Of a stretch of DNA of 64,000 nucleotides, positions 36,941-46,468 are shown one piece after another. Where the stretch lies: positions 372,001-436,000 of the forward strand of contig NZ_CP083646.1 in the NCBI RefSeq assembly GCF_020099275.1, given 5' to 3'. Under the pieces are notes generated by a model. The model worked only from the letters and a program-made list of their open reading frames with translations, had not been told where the DNA came from and made no database searches. Position numbers and translations under genes: made by a program. Every line of letters begins with the position of its first letter. The first letter of the stretch is position 1. The DNA is from Corynebacterium falsenii (GTDB taxonomy: Bacteria > Actinomycetota > Actinomycetes > Mycobacteriales > Mycobacteriaceae).

Positions 36941-38164
36941 TCAGTCCTCTGAAGTGAAGCGCATCAACTCAATGATGCGCTCAAAATCCTCAGGACCACC
37001 GAATTCAACGACGATCTTTCCCTTTTTCTTCCCCATCTGTACTGAGACCTTCGTCTCAAGGGCATCGCCGGCCTGCGTAACCCACGTGCTCACAGATTCA
37101 GGAAGCTCTCCACGCTGGCTCTTCCGCTGAGAGGCAGGGGTGGGGGACCCACCCTCGCGGTTGAGAAGCGTGACGGCCTCCTCGGTTGCGCGCACGCTCA
37201 TGCCCTCGGCGACAATACGATCTGCCAAGGCATTCTGAGCCTCTGCGCCGGCCTTAAGTCCCAGCAGTGCTCGAGCATGCCCGGCCGAGAGAACCCCCGC
37301 GCCGACACGTCGCTGCACGCCAACCGGAAGTTGCAGCAAACGAATCATATTGGTGATGAGTGGGCGGGAGCGACCGATGCGCTGTGCCAACTGCTCCTGC
37401 GTGACTCCGAACTCCTCCATGAGTTGCTGGTACGCCGCGGCCTCTTCCAGCGGATTGAGTTGCACGCGGTGGATGTTCTCCAGCAGAGCATCCCGCAACA
37501 TGGCATCATCATCGGTTTCCCGAATGATCGAAGGGATAGCAGTGAAGCCTGCTTTCTTTGCCGCGCGTAGGCGGCGCTCACCCATGATGAGTTCGTAGTC
37601 GGTCTCTCCGTCTGGTGCACGGCGAACCACGATGGGTTGCATGAGTCCGAACTCGCGGAGCGAGTGAACGAGTTCGCCGAGGGCTTCTTCGTCGAAGACG
37701 GATCGCGGCTGCTTGGCGTTCGTCCGGATATTCGCTACGTCAAGTTCTTGGTAGCTCGCGCCGAAGTCGTTAGCAGCATCGTTCACACGTGCGGAATCAC
37801 CCGCACTGGTGCCACGGTCGCTCGAATGTCCTTCCACCGATGATTCGGACCTGGAAACGCGATTCTGTGCGGGCTTCTTTGCCTTACCGCCTCCCTTCTC
37901 TGTTTCGTCACCGTGACGTTTATCCTGACTGGACTTGGTGACAGTTTTGTCCGCCGACGGGGAAGGGGAGGGGCTTTCCTGGCTCTTCCTACCGCGCGTA
38001 CCGTTCTCACCGTTCCCGATGATGATATCGGCGGCACCGTTTCCGAGACTCGGCTTCGACGGCCCAGACGGAATCAGCGATGCTAACCCGCGGCCTAAAC
38101 CACCGCGGCGGCTATCACTGAGAGCCGAAGCGCTTGGCATCGCGGGCTTCTTCTTCTGTGCCAT
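36941..38164 (-). CDS. parB: Chromosome partitioning protein ParB
   Basis: CTP-dependent clamp that loads on parS and compacts the origin. 407 residues: an Arg/Lys/Ser-rich disordered N-terminal third with [14 protein letters not shown] (ParA-stimulating), the N-domain with [11 protein letters not shown] and the CTP motif [12 protein letters not shown], an HTH ([23 protein letters not shown]) and a short dimerisation tail. It follows parA by 3 bp. Three parS sites lie within 2 kb either side. Confidence 0.96.
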   Translation of the reverse strand: MAQKKKPAMPSASALSDSRRGGLGRGLASLIPSGPSKPSLGNGAADIIIGNGENGTRGRKSQESPSPSPSADKTVTKSSQDKRHGDETEKGGGKAKKPAQNRVSRSESSVEGHSSDRGTSAGDSARVNDAANDFGASYQELDVANIRTNAKQPRSVFDEEALGELVHSLREFGLMQPIVVRRAPDGETDYELIMGERRLRAAKKAGFTAIPSIIRETDDDAMLRDALLENIHRVQLNPLEEAAAYQQLMEEFGVTQEQLAQRIGRSRPLITNMIRLLQLPVGVQRRVGAGVLSAGHARALLGLKAGAEAQNALADRIVAEGMSVRATEEAVTLLNREGGSPTPASQRKSQRGELPESVSTWVTQAGDALETKVSVQMGKKKGKIVVEFGGPEDFERIIELMRFTSED

Positions 38165-38167
38165 GAT

Positions 38168-39103
38168 CTACCCTTCCCCGTGTAGTTCAGGAGCAACACC
38201 GATCGGAACGGTATCCTCCGTTGGCTTGTAATCACCGCGCTTGGAAAACTCCACAGCGGCATCGAAGTAAGCGAGCGCACCTCGAGATCCACTGTCGTAT
38301 TGCAAAACCGTTTGACCGTAGCCAGGGGCCTCGGACACCTTCACCGAACGCGGAATTCGGTTATCGAGAACCACCGATCCGAAGTGGTTACGCACTTCAT
38401 CGGATACCTGCTCTGAGAGTTTGGTGCGGCCGTCGTACATGGTCAACAGCACGGCCGAGATGTGGAGCTGCGGGTTCAACGACTGACGGATCATCCCGAT
38501 GTTATTGAGCAACTGACCCACTCCCTCGAGAGCGTAGTACTCGCATTGGATTGGAATGAGAACCTCATCGACTGCCGTCATGGCGTTGATCGTTAGCAGG
38601 CCCAACGAGGGTGGACAGTCAATAAAGACGAAGTCATATCCATGCTCCTCGATGAACTCATCGGACAGAGCGCTCTCTAGCCGGTATTCGCGGCGAACCA
38701 TGCTTACTAGCTCGATCTCAGCACCTGCGAGATCGATCGTTGCCGGCACACAGTCAACGTTCGGATTATCCTTGTTTGTCTGGATTGCATCCTCCATCGA
38801 GATTTCTCCGATGAGAACTTCATAGCTGGAGGGCGTGCCCATACGGTGCTCGGCGTCGAGCGCGGTGGAGGCGTTCCCCTGTGGATCCAAATCCACAACC
38901 AACACCTTGAGTCCGTGAAGGCCCAAAGCCCACGCAAGGTTGACAGTGGAGGTCGTTTTCCCCACCCCTCCCTTCTGATTGGCAATGGTGATTTTTCGGC
39001 ACCGATCAGGCTTGGCTAGGCGAAGCCCCTGCGGGTTTTGCATCTTGGCAGCCTGACGGGCCGCGCGAGCGATTGGGGTGTCATCCCAGTCGTGAGACGC
39101 CAT
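38168..39103 (-). CDS. parA: Chromosome partitioning ATPase ParA
   Basis: A 311-residue Walker-type ATPase that drives origin segregation with ParB. The deviant Walker A KGGVGKTT is within ITIANQKGGVGKTTSTVNLA; Walker B is DFVFIDCPPSLG. The 37-residue basic N-terminal tail before the ATPase is typical of Corynebacteriales. The start is ATG 39103; a parS site lies 27 bp upstream, so ParB binding may affect its expression. Confidence 0.97.
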   Translation of the reverse strand: MASHDWDDTPIARAARQAAKMQNPQGLRLAKPDRCRKITIANQKGGVGKTTSTVNLAWALGLHGLKVLVVDLDPQGNASTALDAEHRMGTPSSYEVLIGEISMEDAIQTNKDNPNVDCVPATIDLAGAEIELVSMVRREYRLESALSDEFIEEHGYDFVFIDCPPSLGLLTINAMTAVDEVLIPIQCEYYALEGVGQLLNNIGMIRQSLNPQLHISAVLLTMYDGRTKLSEQVSDEVRNHFGSVVLDNRIPRSVKVSEAPGYGQTVLQYDSGSRGALAYFDAAVEFSKRGDYKPTEDTVPIGVAPELHGEG

Positions 39104-39129
39104 GAAATTCCTATCCTTGAATTCGTCAA

Positions 39130-39145
39130 TGTTTCACGTGAAACA
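39130..39145. promoter_or_regulatory. parS centromere site 2
   Basis: Perfect TGTTTCACGTGAAACA between rsmG and parA, immediately upstream of the parA start. Confidence 0.95.
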
Positions 39146-39209
39146 TTGAGTTTCACTGGTTCCAGAGTAGTAGGGGAGTGGGACACCAACAACGCGTCCA
39201 CCATTGCTC

Positions 39210-39869
39210 TTAAGAGACTCGAGGAATCACAACGACATGGGTGGGCTCTTCTAGGACGCCCTCTCCCACCAGCTCTACCGATGCCTTACCGCCGCCAGAC
39301 CGAACAATCTGCTGTGCATCGCGCTCTATCTCTTCACTAACGGACGCCCCCTTGAGAGCCCTCATGCTGCCCCCAACCTTAACTAGCGGAAGTGACCATG
39401 CCGCGAGCTTCCCCAAAGGCGCTACTGCGCGAGAGGTTACAACTTCAGCGCCCCCAATCGAACGAACAATGTCGCCATCCTCTGCTCGCCCGCGTACCAC
39501 CCGTATCGAGAGGCCTAGCTCAGCCGACACTTCATCCAGGAATCGCGTCCTGCGGAGCAGAGGCTCTAGCAGTATCACGTCGAGATCTGGACGGGCTATG
39601 GACAGCGGAATACCCGGCAGCCCCGCCCCAGATCCCACGTCGATGACCCGGGCGCCGTGGGGAATAGCCTCACCGAGCACAGCAGAGTTTAGGACATGCC
39701 GTTCCCATATACGTCCAATTTCGCGAGGCCCGATAAGGCCGCGCTCAATCCCCTTCGTCGACAGAATGCTCGCATAATCTTCGGCCAGAGTCAGCCGTTC
39801 ACCGAAGACCTTTTCGGCGCACGCCGGAGTTGGCCCAAGGACCTCGGCGGGGAACTCAGAATCGCTCAC
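39210..39869 (-). CDS. rsmG: 16S rRNA (guanine-N7) methyltransferase RsmG (GidB)
   Basis: Methylates G527 of 16S rRNA. 219 residues; SAM motif [20 protein letters not shown] at about 78-97, with the acidic [14 protein letters not shown] after it. GTG 39869 is the start. It is part of the rsmG-parA-parB block. No Jag/KhpB (R3H) gene lies between it and yidC, where several bacteria carry one. Confidence 0.95.
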   Translation of the reverse strand: MSDSEFPAEVLGPTPACAEKVFGERLTLAEDYASILSTKGIERGLIGPREIGRIWERHVLNSAVLGEAIPHGARVIDVGSGAGLPGIPLSIARPDLDVILLEPLLRRTRFLDEVSAELGLSIRVVRGRAEDGDIVRSIGGAEVVTSRAVAPLGKLAAWSLPLVKVGGSMRALKGASVSEEIERDAQQIVRSGGGKASVELVGEGVLEEPTHVVVIPRVS

Positions 39870-39901
39870 TGTGCAGACCTCTCACTCTCCATCGACCGCG
39901 A

Positions 39902-39917
39902 TGTTTCACGTGAAACA
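39902..39917. promoter_or_regulatory. parS centromere site 3
   Basis: Perfect TGTTTCACGTGAAACA about 32 bp upstream of the rsmG start. Confidence 0.95.
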
Positions 39918-39979
39918 TTCTATCCCCCTTCGCCCGCGCACACCTATCCGTCGATCTATCGACACAGGAACAACAAAAC

Positions 39980-39989
39980 TGTAATTACA
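39980..39989. promoter_or_regulatory. TGTAATTACA palindrome near rsmG
   Basis: Perfect 10-bp palindrome in the rsmG upstream region, identical to two copies inside the dnaA-dnaN region. The binding protein is unknown. Confidence 0.4.
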
Positions 39990-40018
39990 CAGCTAAGATT
40001 ACTTAAACCGACACATAA

Positions 40019-40050
40019 GAAAACCGCCGCTGTTATCAGCGGCGGTTTTC
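40019..40050 (-). terminator. Strong terminator of the rpmH-rnpA-yidD-yidC operon
   Basis: Perfect 14-bp stem GAAAACCGCCGCTG, loop TTAT, with A/T tracts on both sides, so it can work from either strand. It lies about 64 bp beyond the yidC stop. Confidence 0.9.
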
Positions 40051-40113
40051 ATTGAAACGGGCTGGCGCTCCACTGCCCCAGGGCAGAACTTCGACTTACT
40101 CGAGTTCTACAAA

Positions 40114-41094
40114 CTACTTACCCTTCTTCTTTTTCTTCTTCGGGTTATCCGGGCGAGCACCCACCTTCGGAGCGGAGGTGCGCTTCGTAGCCAGAACAGC
40201 TTCGCGTTCCGCCTCCTCCTCAGCATCCATCTTCTTGAACAGCAGCGTCTGCTGAATGAAGGACCAAGACATGTTTGTCGCCATGTACAGAGCCAGACCA
40301 ACCTGCCAGAAGAAACCACCCATGAGGTACAGCACGGGCATGGCCCACAGCATCATCTTCTGCATCATGTCCATCTGCATCTGCATCTGAGCCTGACGCG
40401 GGTCATCGTTCTTCTTCGTCGGGTTAGCGTCCTTCTTCCGCTTAGCGCGAGCCATACTGATGCGAGCGGAGAAGTGCATGAGGACGGCCGCGATAATCAT
40501 CAACGGCACAACAATCACGATGATGTTCATCCGGGTGAAGTCGACTTCACCCGTGGGGGAGAAGGCGCGGTAATTCACCGGGTCCATGTTGATGTAGCCG
40601 GATAGCGGAGCGCCCCACAGACGGGCGTTGAGGAACGACTGCACCTCGTCCACACCGAAGACATAGTTCGGCGTGTTACGAGTCTCCTCGACCGTCATAC
40701 CCACCTGGCCGAAGCCGCCGGCGGTACGGTTAAACGATCGCAGCACGTGGTACAGGCCGATGAAGATCGGCATCTGAACCAGCACCGGCAGGCACGAGGC
40801 CAACGGGTTGACACCCATCTCCTTTTGCAGCTTGCGCATCTCGAGCGCGAGCGTCTGCCGGTCGTTCTTGTGCTTTCGCTGCAACTCTTGCATCTTGGGC
40901 TGCATCTCTTGCATCTTGCGCGAAGACCGCATCTGGTTAGCAGTCGGCTTCACCAGCAAGATACGGATCGTGAACACCAGGAATACGATCGACAGCGCCC
41001 ACGTACCGCCAGCGGCCGGGTCGAGCACAAAGCTGAACACTTTGTGCCAGAACCACAACACCCCGGAGATCGGGTAATAAATGAAATTCAGCAC
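40114..41094 (-). CDS. yidC: Membrane protein insertase YidC
   Basis: Inserts membrane proteins with or without SecYEG. 326 residues with five hydrophobic segments, the QMRSSRKMQEMQPKMQELQ coiled cytoplasmic loop and the conserved Arg-containing groove segment. The C-terminus is Lys-rich and may contact ribosomes. I chose GTG 41094 (VLNFIYYPISG) with GGAGAGAC 10 bp upstream; the longer frame to 41289 would run across yidD. It follows yidD by 26 bp. Confidence 0.95.
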   Translation of the reverse strand: MLNFIYYPISGVLWFWHKVFSFVLDPAAGGTWALSIVFLVFTIRILLVKPTANQMRSSRKMQEMQPKMQELQRKHKNDRQTLALEMRKLQKEMGVNPLASCLPVLVQMPIFIGLYHVLRSFNRTAGGFGQVGMTVEETRNTPNYVFGVDEVQSFLNARLWGAPLSGYINMDPVNYRAFSPTGEVDFTRMNIIVIVVPLMIIAAVLMHFSARISMARAKRKKDANPTKKNDDPRQAQMQMQMDMMQKMMLWAMPVLYLMGGFFWQVGLALYMATNMSWSFIQQTLLFKKMDAEEEAEREAVLATKRTSAPKVGARPDNPKKKKKKGK

Positions 41095-41120
41095 GTCTAG
41101 AGGTCTCTCCTGTGAATCGG

Positions 41121-41516
41121 TTAAACGGTACGACTCTCGCCGCGTGATCTGCGTCGGGGCCAGCGTGGAGGGACGGGATCCCATCCACCGGGGTGCCAGG
41201 GTCCGCACCGAGCCAAACGTCCGATGGTCAGCAGCGTTCCCTTCACGAATCCATGTCGGGAATACGCTTCTAGAGCATAACTGCTGCACGTCGGATCAAA
41301 ACGACACGTCGGACCCATTTTAAGGCCAGAGAGGTTATCTTGGTAACCCTCGATTAGTCGGCGCGCCATGGCGGCCCGACCGGACCCCTCCCGCTGGGGG
41401 GAGTGGTGTGGCGTCGACGAGGACGGACTAGGCCCAGACGTAGACCCGCCAGCAGCAGAACCGGCGGCACCGAGATCGTTAGGCCGCGAGGGCTCGCCGG
41501 ATGCAGCTGTGCACAT
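41121..41516 (-). CDS. yidD: Membrane protein insertion efficiency factor YidD
   Basis: Small membrane-associated helper of YidC. The family core is present: CRFDPTCSSYALEAYSRHG and the CGPWHPGGWDPVP end with the conserved Cys residues. 131 residues from ATG 41516, which has a GAGGAG site upstream but overlaps rnpA by 38 bp and adds a Ser/Pro/Gly-rich stretch of about 49 residues; ATG 41369 (MARRLIEGYQ) is the start expected from homologues. Confidence 0.88.
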   Translation of the reverse strand: MCTAASGEPSRPNDLGAAGSAAGGSTSGPSPSSSTPHHSPQREGSGRAAMARRLIEGYQDNLSGLKMGPTCRFDPTCSSYALEAYSRHGFVKGTLLTIGRLARCGPWHPGGWDPVPPRWPRRRSRGESRTV

Positions 41517-41934
41517 CTCTACTCAACTCCTCGACACTCGCGCTGGCGCTGGCGGGCAACGCGCGGATGACGATGCACGCCCCCACGGGTACCTCCAACG
41601 GCGAACGGCCGGAGGGTAAATCGGCGCCGGCCACCCCGGATCGGTTCTTCAGCACGTCCGCGGCCGCGTGCCGCAGATAACGGGACACGCGATGGCGAGT
41701 GACGGCGTTGCCGACAGCCTTGGAGACCACGAGACCCACCCGCGGGCCAGCCCCAGAGCGCTCGTCCACACCGCTGGGGACCTGCTCTGCGCGCCCTGCC
41801 CCCTGATATACGTAAACCACCACCGTGCGGCTGCCCTTCTTACGGCCTTTCCTCACCGTCTTGCCAAACAAGGCGGTGGATCGGAGCCGATGCTGCGGGG
41901 ATAGCACGGTGGTGGTGGTCGACGGCGGGCCCAC
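41479..41934 (-). CDS. rnpA: Ribonuclease P protein component
   Basis: Protein subunit of RNase P, which matures tRNA 5' ends. Up to 151 residues; the signature VSKAVGNAVTRHRVSRYLRHA with its Arg-rich helix is intact, and LRSTALFGKTVRKGRKKGS is the N-terminal strand. A Ser/Gly/Glu stretch interrupts the central loop and another the C-terminal part. The start may be GTG 41934 or GTG 41907 (VLSPQHRLRS), the latter closer to homologues. Between rpmH and yidD as in most bacteria. Confidence 0.93.
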   Translation of the reverse strand: MGPPSTTTTVLSPQHRLRSTALFGKTVRKGRKKGSRTVVVYVYQGAGRAEQVPSGVDERSGAGPRVGLVVSKAVGNAVTRHRVSRYLRHAAADVLKNRSGVAGADLPSGRSPLEVPVGACIVIRALPASASASVEELSRDVHSCIRRALAA

Positions 41935-41976
41935 AATGGCGATGCATCAGCATCGCCGTGGCCCTATTCCGCCTGA

Positions 41977-42120
41977 TTAGGCGGTGAGGGACTTACGGCC
42001 CTTACGACGACGTGCGGACACGATGGCGCGACCGGCACGAGTACGCATGCGAGTACGGAAGCCGTGCACGCGTGCACGACGGCGGTTGTTCGGCTGGAAA
42101 GTACGCTTGCCCTTAGCCAC
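41977..42120 (-). CDS. rpmH: Ribosomal protein bL34
   Basis: 47-residue, very basic ribosomal protein: begins [16 protein letters not shown] after a GTG start and ends [11 protein letters not shown]. Too short for most ORF cut-offs but unmistakable. A GGAGTG ribosome-binding element precedes it, and a GC-rich hairpin lies further upstream in the leader. First gene of the rpmH-rnpA-yidD-yidC operon, divergent from dnaA. Confidence 0.97.
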   Translation of the reverse strand: MAKGKRTFQPNNRRRARVHGFRTRMRTRAGRAIVSARRRKGRKSLTA

Positions 42121-42145
42121 GGTACTTCACTCCTTTTCATAAAAG

Positions 42146-42184
42146 ATCGCGGGCGCATCATGGGTCATGCGTGCCGCCCGCGAT
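42146..42184 (-). promoter_or_regulatory. Hairpin in the rpmH leader
   Basis: ATCGCGGGCG and its complement CGCCCGCGAT enclose about 19 nt. Read on the rpmH strand the stem is followed by CTTTT and then, within 20 nt, by the ribosome-binding site. It could act as an attenuator or as a protein/processing site. Confidence 0.5.
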
Positions 42185-42517
42185 TGAGGTGGACGTGTAA
42201 ATGCTGACGTCTCAAACATACAGTTCAAACACTCTATGCGGCCACGCGAAGCATCTCACGCAACGCTGCACATCATCAGCATGGACGGTAACCGATGAGC
42301 AACACAGCCCGCTCTCACTCGCGCTTACCCATAAAAGCCGCCACCACCGCGCACTCGCGGGAGGAAACCTCTAAGGGCAAACAAGCTGAGCGTGCAGTCG
42401 CAGCACAGGTTAGCCATAGACATTCCAAGGATACGTTGTTAGCGCGAGGTATTCAAAATTGGTCACCCCTGCCTCCACAAGCCCGTCACCTGTGTGTTTG
42501 CTGAATTGACCTCCGCC

Positions 42518-42526
42518 TGTGGATAA
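42518..42526 (-). promoter_or_regulatory. DnaA box upstream of dnaA
   Basis: Perfect TGTGGATAA (reverse TTATCCACA). Confidence 0.8.
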
Positions 42527-42606
42527 CTCGACTACCCCCAAACTTTAAAGTTCTACTTTAGCCATTATTGCTGCAGCTCAGAGCCACATTTGCCCGGAAT
42601 TAGGAG

Positions 42607-42615
42607 TTATCCACA
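42607..42615 (+). promoter_or_regulatory. DnaA box upstream of dnaA
   Basis: Perfect TTATCCACA. Confidence 0.8.
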
Positions 42616-42652
42616 GGAAGGTAGTAGCTTGGGGATAACATGTGAATAAAAG

Positions 42653-42661
42653 TTATCCACA
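42653..42661 (+). promoter_or_regulatory. DnaA box upstream of dnaA
   Basis: Perfect TTATCCACA, preceded by the near-box TGTGAATAA at 42641-42649. Confidence 0.8.
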
Positions 42662-42912
42662 GGTGTGGACAACCCTGTGGAAACGCAGCTTATGACCCTT
42701 TTGGGTCTGTGCACATAGCGGTGGATAGCGCACATCCTTTTGACAGATGCCATTCATCTGCCGTTTACCCGCCGCTACCCCTGAAACGGAGCAACGATTT
42801 GATTCGATGGTTAACAACGCACCACCGGACTAGCTCCTGACTGTCCCTCCACCACAGGGGCACAAAACCCCAGACCACGTAACCCAACCACATCCGGAAC
42901 TGACCTGCCCCC

Positions 42913-44697
<1,785 letters not shown>

Positions 44698-44764
44698 TCC
44701 CCCAATCGTTCGAAAGCGGCGTTTTCGAACGCAGTAATCCACAGTTATCCCCAGTTTTGCTGAG

Positions 44765-44773
44765 TTATCCACA
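44765..44773 (+). promoter_or_regulatory. DnaA box in oriC
   Basis: Perfect TTATCCACA; degenerate boxes TAATCCACA and TTATCCCCA lie just upstream at 44735 and 44745. Confidence 0.85.
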
Positions 44774-44831
44774 GGCAACCTGGGGATAACTTCGTGCGGC
44801 ATGACCTGAACTTCCGGAGTGCCCGCGCGAG

Positions 44832-44840
44832 TTATCCACA
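44832..44840 (+). promoter_or_regulatory. DnaA box in oriC
   Basis: Perfect TTATCCACA; the weaker TTTTCCACA follows at 44852. Confidence 0.85.
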
Positions 44841-44862
44841 ATTCCACAGGGTTTTCCACAGG

Positions 44863-44872
44863 TGTAATTACA
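44863..44872. promoter_or_regulatory. TGTAATTACA palindrome in oriC, first
   Basis: Perfect 10-bp palindrome followed 4 bp later by a TTGTAATT half-site (44876-44884 region). Confidence 0.5.
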
Positions 44873-44925
44873 AACTTGTAATTCCGGGGGATACCCCTTC
44901 GGAGAGGATTTCTGCACTACAGGGC

Positions 44926-44935
44926 TGTAATTACA
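44926..44935. promoter_or_regulatory. TGTAATTACA palindrome in oriC, second
   Basis: Second perfect copy, 63 bp (about six helical turns) from the first. Confidence 0.5.
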
Positions 44936-44989
44936 ACTCCTGCCTGGGGATAACCCCCGTTTTCGCTGGGGATCAGGCGGTGGACAGCG

Positions 44990-44998
44990 TGTGGATAA
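44990..44998 (-). promoter_or_regulatory. DnaA box in oriC
   Basis: Perfect TGTGGATAA, opposite orientation to the other perfect oriC boxes. Confidence 0.85.
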
Positions 44999-45103
44999 CT
45001 CGGCCGCGTCGCGTTTTCTCCCCACCCTGGCTACAGTTGTACACACGGCATACACAGGGTTAAGAACAGGTGGAAATATCCTGTGAACAGCAGAGATAGT
45101 GAG

Positions 45104-45112
45104 TTATCCACA
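45104..45112 (+). promoter_or_regulatory. DnaA box in oriC
   Basis: Perfect TTATCCACA, closest to dnaN. Confidence 0.85.
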
Positions 45113-45235
45113 GGTTCCACAAGACCTACTACACCTACTACATCTCTCTCTAAGAAAAATAACGAGAAATAGGGCGTGTGGGATAACCTTGGAACCATCG
45201 AAACCACACGAAAAGATGGAAGCTAGAGACAATAG

Positions 45236-46423
45236 ATGAGCATGGACCAAACAGTGAGCTTCGTTGTTCCCAAGGATGACTTCTCGTCTGCCCTGGGCTG
45301 GGTAGCACGATCCTTGCCGAGCAAGCCCACGCAGCCGATCCTGCGCGGTGTTCTCATCAACGCCACGGATGACGGCCTTGAATTATCAGGATTCGACCGC
45401 GAGGTCTCCACGCGCGTGCGCATCAACGCCGAGGTCGATGAGCCCGGCCAGATCCTCGTTGCCGGTAAGTTGGCATCCGATATCGTCGGCTCCCTGTCGG
45501 ACAAGCCAATCCGCATTGACTACGAGGGAACCACGGTTGTCATGACCAGCGGCAGCTCCCGCTTCGAGCTGCCCGCCATGACCATCGAGGATTACCCAGT
45601 TCTCCCGGAACTGCCCGCCGTCACCGGCACGATTGATCCTCATCTGTTTGCCGAGGCCATCTCTCAGGTAGCTACCGCCGCCGGGCGAGATGACACCCTG
45701 CCGATGCTCACCGGCATTCACGTGGAGATCGACGGCGAAAACATGGTCATGGTCGCCACCGACCGCTTCCGCCTGGCCGTACGCTCCTTCCAGTGGAACC
45801 CCGCCCAAGCCGATGCCGAAGCAACACTGCTCATCCCCGCGCGTACACTCTCCGATACCGCCCGGTCCCTCGACTCCGCGAGCACCGACCCCATCGAGAT
45901 CGCTGTGGGCTCTGGCGAAGACATCGGCCGTGAGGGACTTCTTGGCATTTCCACGGAAACCCGCCACACCACTACGCGCCTCCTCGATGCAGAGTTCCCG
46001 AAGTACCGCCCCCTGCTGCCCACCAGCCACACGGCAATCGCCACCGTGGAGATCGGACCGCTGCAGGATGCGATTCGCCGCGTGTCCCTCGTGGCCGAGC
46101 GTAATTCCCAGATCCGCATGGATTTCAAAGACAACTCCGTGACCCTGTCTGCCGGCGGTAGCGACGTGGGCTCCGCGACGGAAACCCTGGATTGCGCCTT
46201 TGCAGGCGAGCCCCTAGTCATCGCCTTCAACCCGGGTTACCTCAAGGAAGGCCTCTCTGCCATCCACACCCCGCGCGTGGTGTTCGGCTTCACCATGGCC
46301 TCCCGGCCTGCCATCCTGCTTCCCGATCAGGGCGAGCTGCCAGAGGCCCGCGAAGACGGTGCATTCCCCACCCCGGAGACCGATTTCACCTACCTCCTCA
46401 TGCCGGTCCGCCTACCGGGTTAA
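45236..46423 (+). CDS. dnaN: DNA polymerase III beta subunit (sliding clamp)
   Basis: A 395-residue ring subunit that tethers polymerase to DNA. Three clamp domains are visible; TLPMLTGIHVEIDGENMVMVATDRFRLAVR in part marks domain II and the C-terminal YLLMPVRLPG ends domain III. Start ATG 45236; a second ATG two codons later is equally possible, since no strong ribosome-binding site is present. Followed by recF after 45 bp. Confidence 0.98.
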   Translation: MSMDQTVSFVVPKDDFSSALGWVARSLPSKPTQPILRGVLINATDDGLELSGFDREVSTRVRINAEVDEPGQILVAGKLASDIVGSLSDKPIRIDYEGTTVVMTSGSSRFELPAMTIEDYPVLPELPAVTGTIDPHLFAEAISQVATAAGRDDTLPMLTGIHVEIDGENMVMVATDRFRLAVRSFQWNPAQADAEATLLIPARTLSDTARSLDSASTDPIEIAVGSGEDIGREGLLGISTETRHTTTRLLDAEFPKYRPLLPTSHTAIATVEIGPLQDAIRRVSLVAERNSQIRMDFKDNSVTLSAGGSDVGSATETLDCAFAGEPLVIAFNPGYLKEGLSAIHTPRVVFGFTMASRPAILLPDQGELPEAREDGAFPTPETDFTYLLMPVRLPG

Positions 46424-46468
46424 ACCCCACGGCACAGCCATACCGGTCATCCCCCACTAAGAGCCTTC

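Larger units (their letters stand above)
42121..42912. other. rpmH-dnaA intergenic region (part of the origin region)
   Basis: About 790 bp between divergent rpmH and dnaA. The left part holds the rpmH leader hairpin. From 42510 on there are three perfect DnaA boxes (42518, 42607, 42653), near-boxes such as TGTGAATAA at 42641, and A/T-rich stretches. A 69-codon reading frame at 42295-42504 has no recognisable features and is not called. dnaA promoters should lie in the right part. Confidence 0.85.
44698..45235. other. oriC: Origin of replication oriC (dnaA-dnaN)
   Basis: A 538-bp non-coding region with four perfect DnaA boxes (44765, 44832, 44990 reverse, 45104) and at least four one-mismatch boxes (44735, 44745, 44781 reverse, 44945 reverse). 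A/T-rich stretches with TGTAATTACA palindromes lie in the middle, and an A/T-rich segment near 45150-45175 could be the unwinding element. Placement between dnaA and dnaN is where actinobacterial origins map. Confidence 0.92.

Noticed and set aside
39870..40113. Missing jag/khpB gene between rsmG and yidC
   Set aside because: The region is non-coding (parS, palindrome, terminator). Absence here may be normal for corynebacteria, so it is not reported as an anomaly.
42405..42425. AGGTTAGCC resembling a DtxR half-site
   Set aside because: Only half of the consensus matches and no iron gene is nearby.
42295..42504. 69-codon frame in the rpmH-dnaA region
   Set aside because: No ribosome-binding site, no recognisable features, and it lies within the origin region.
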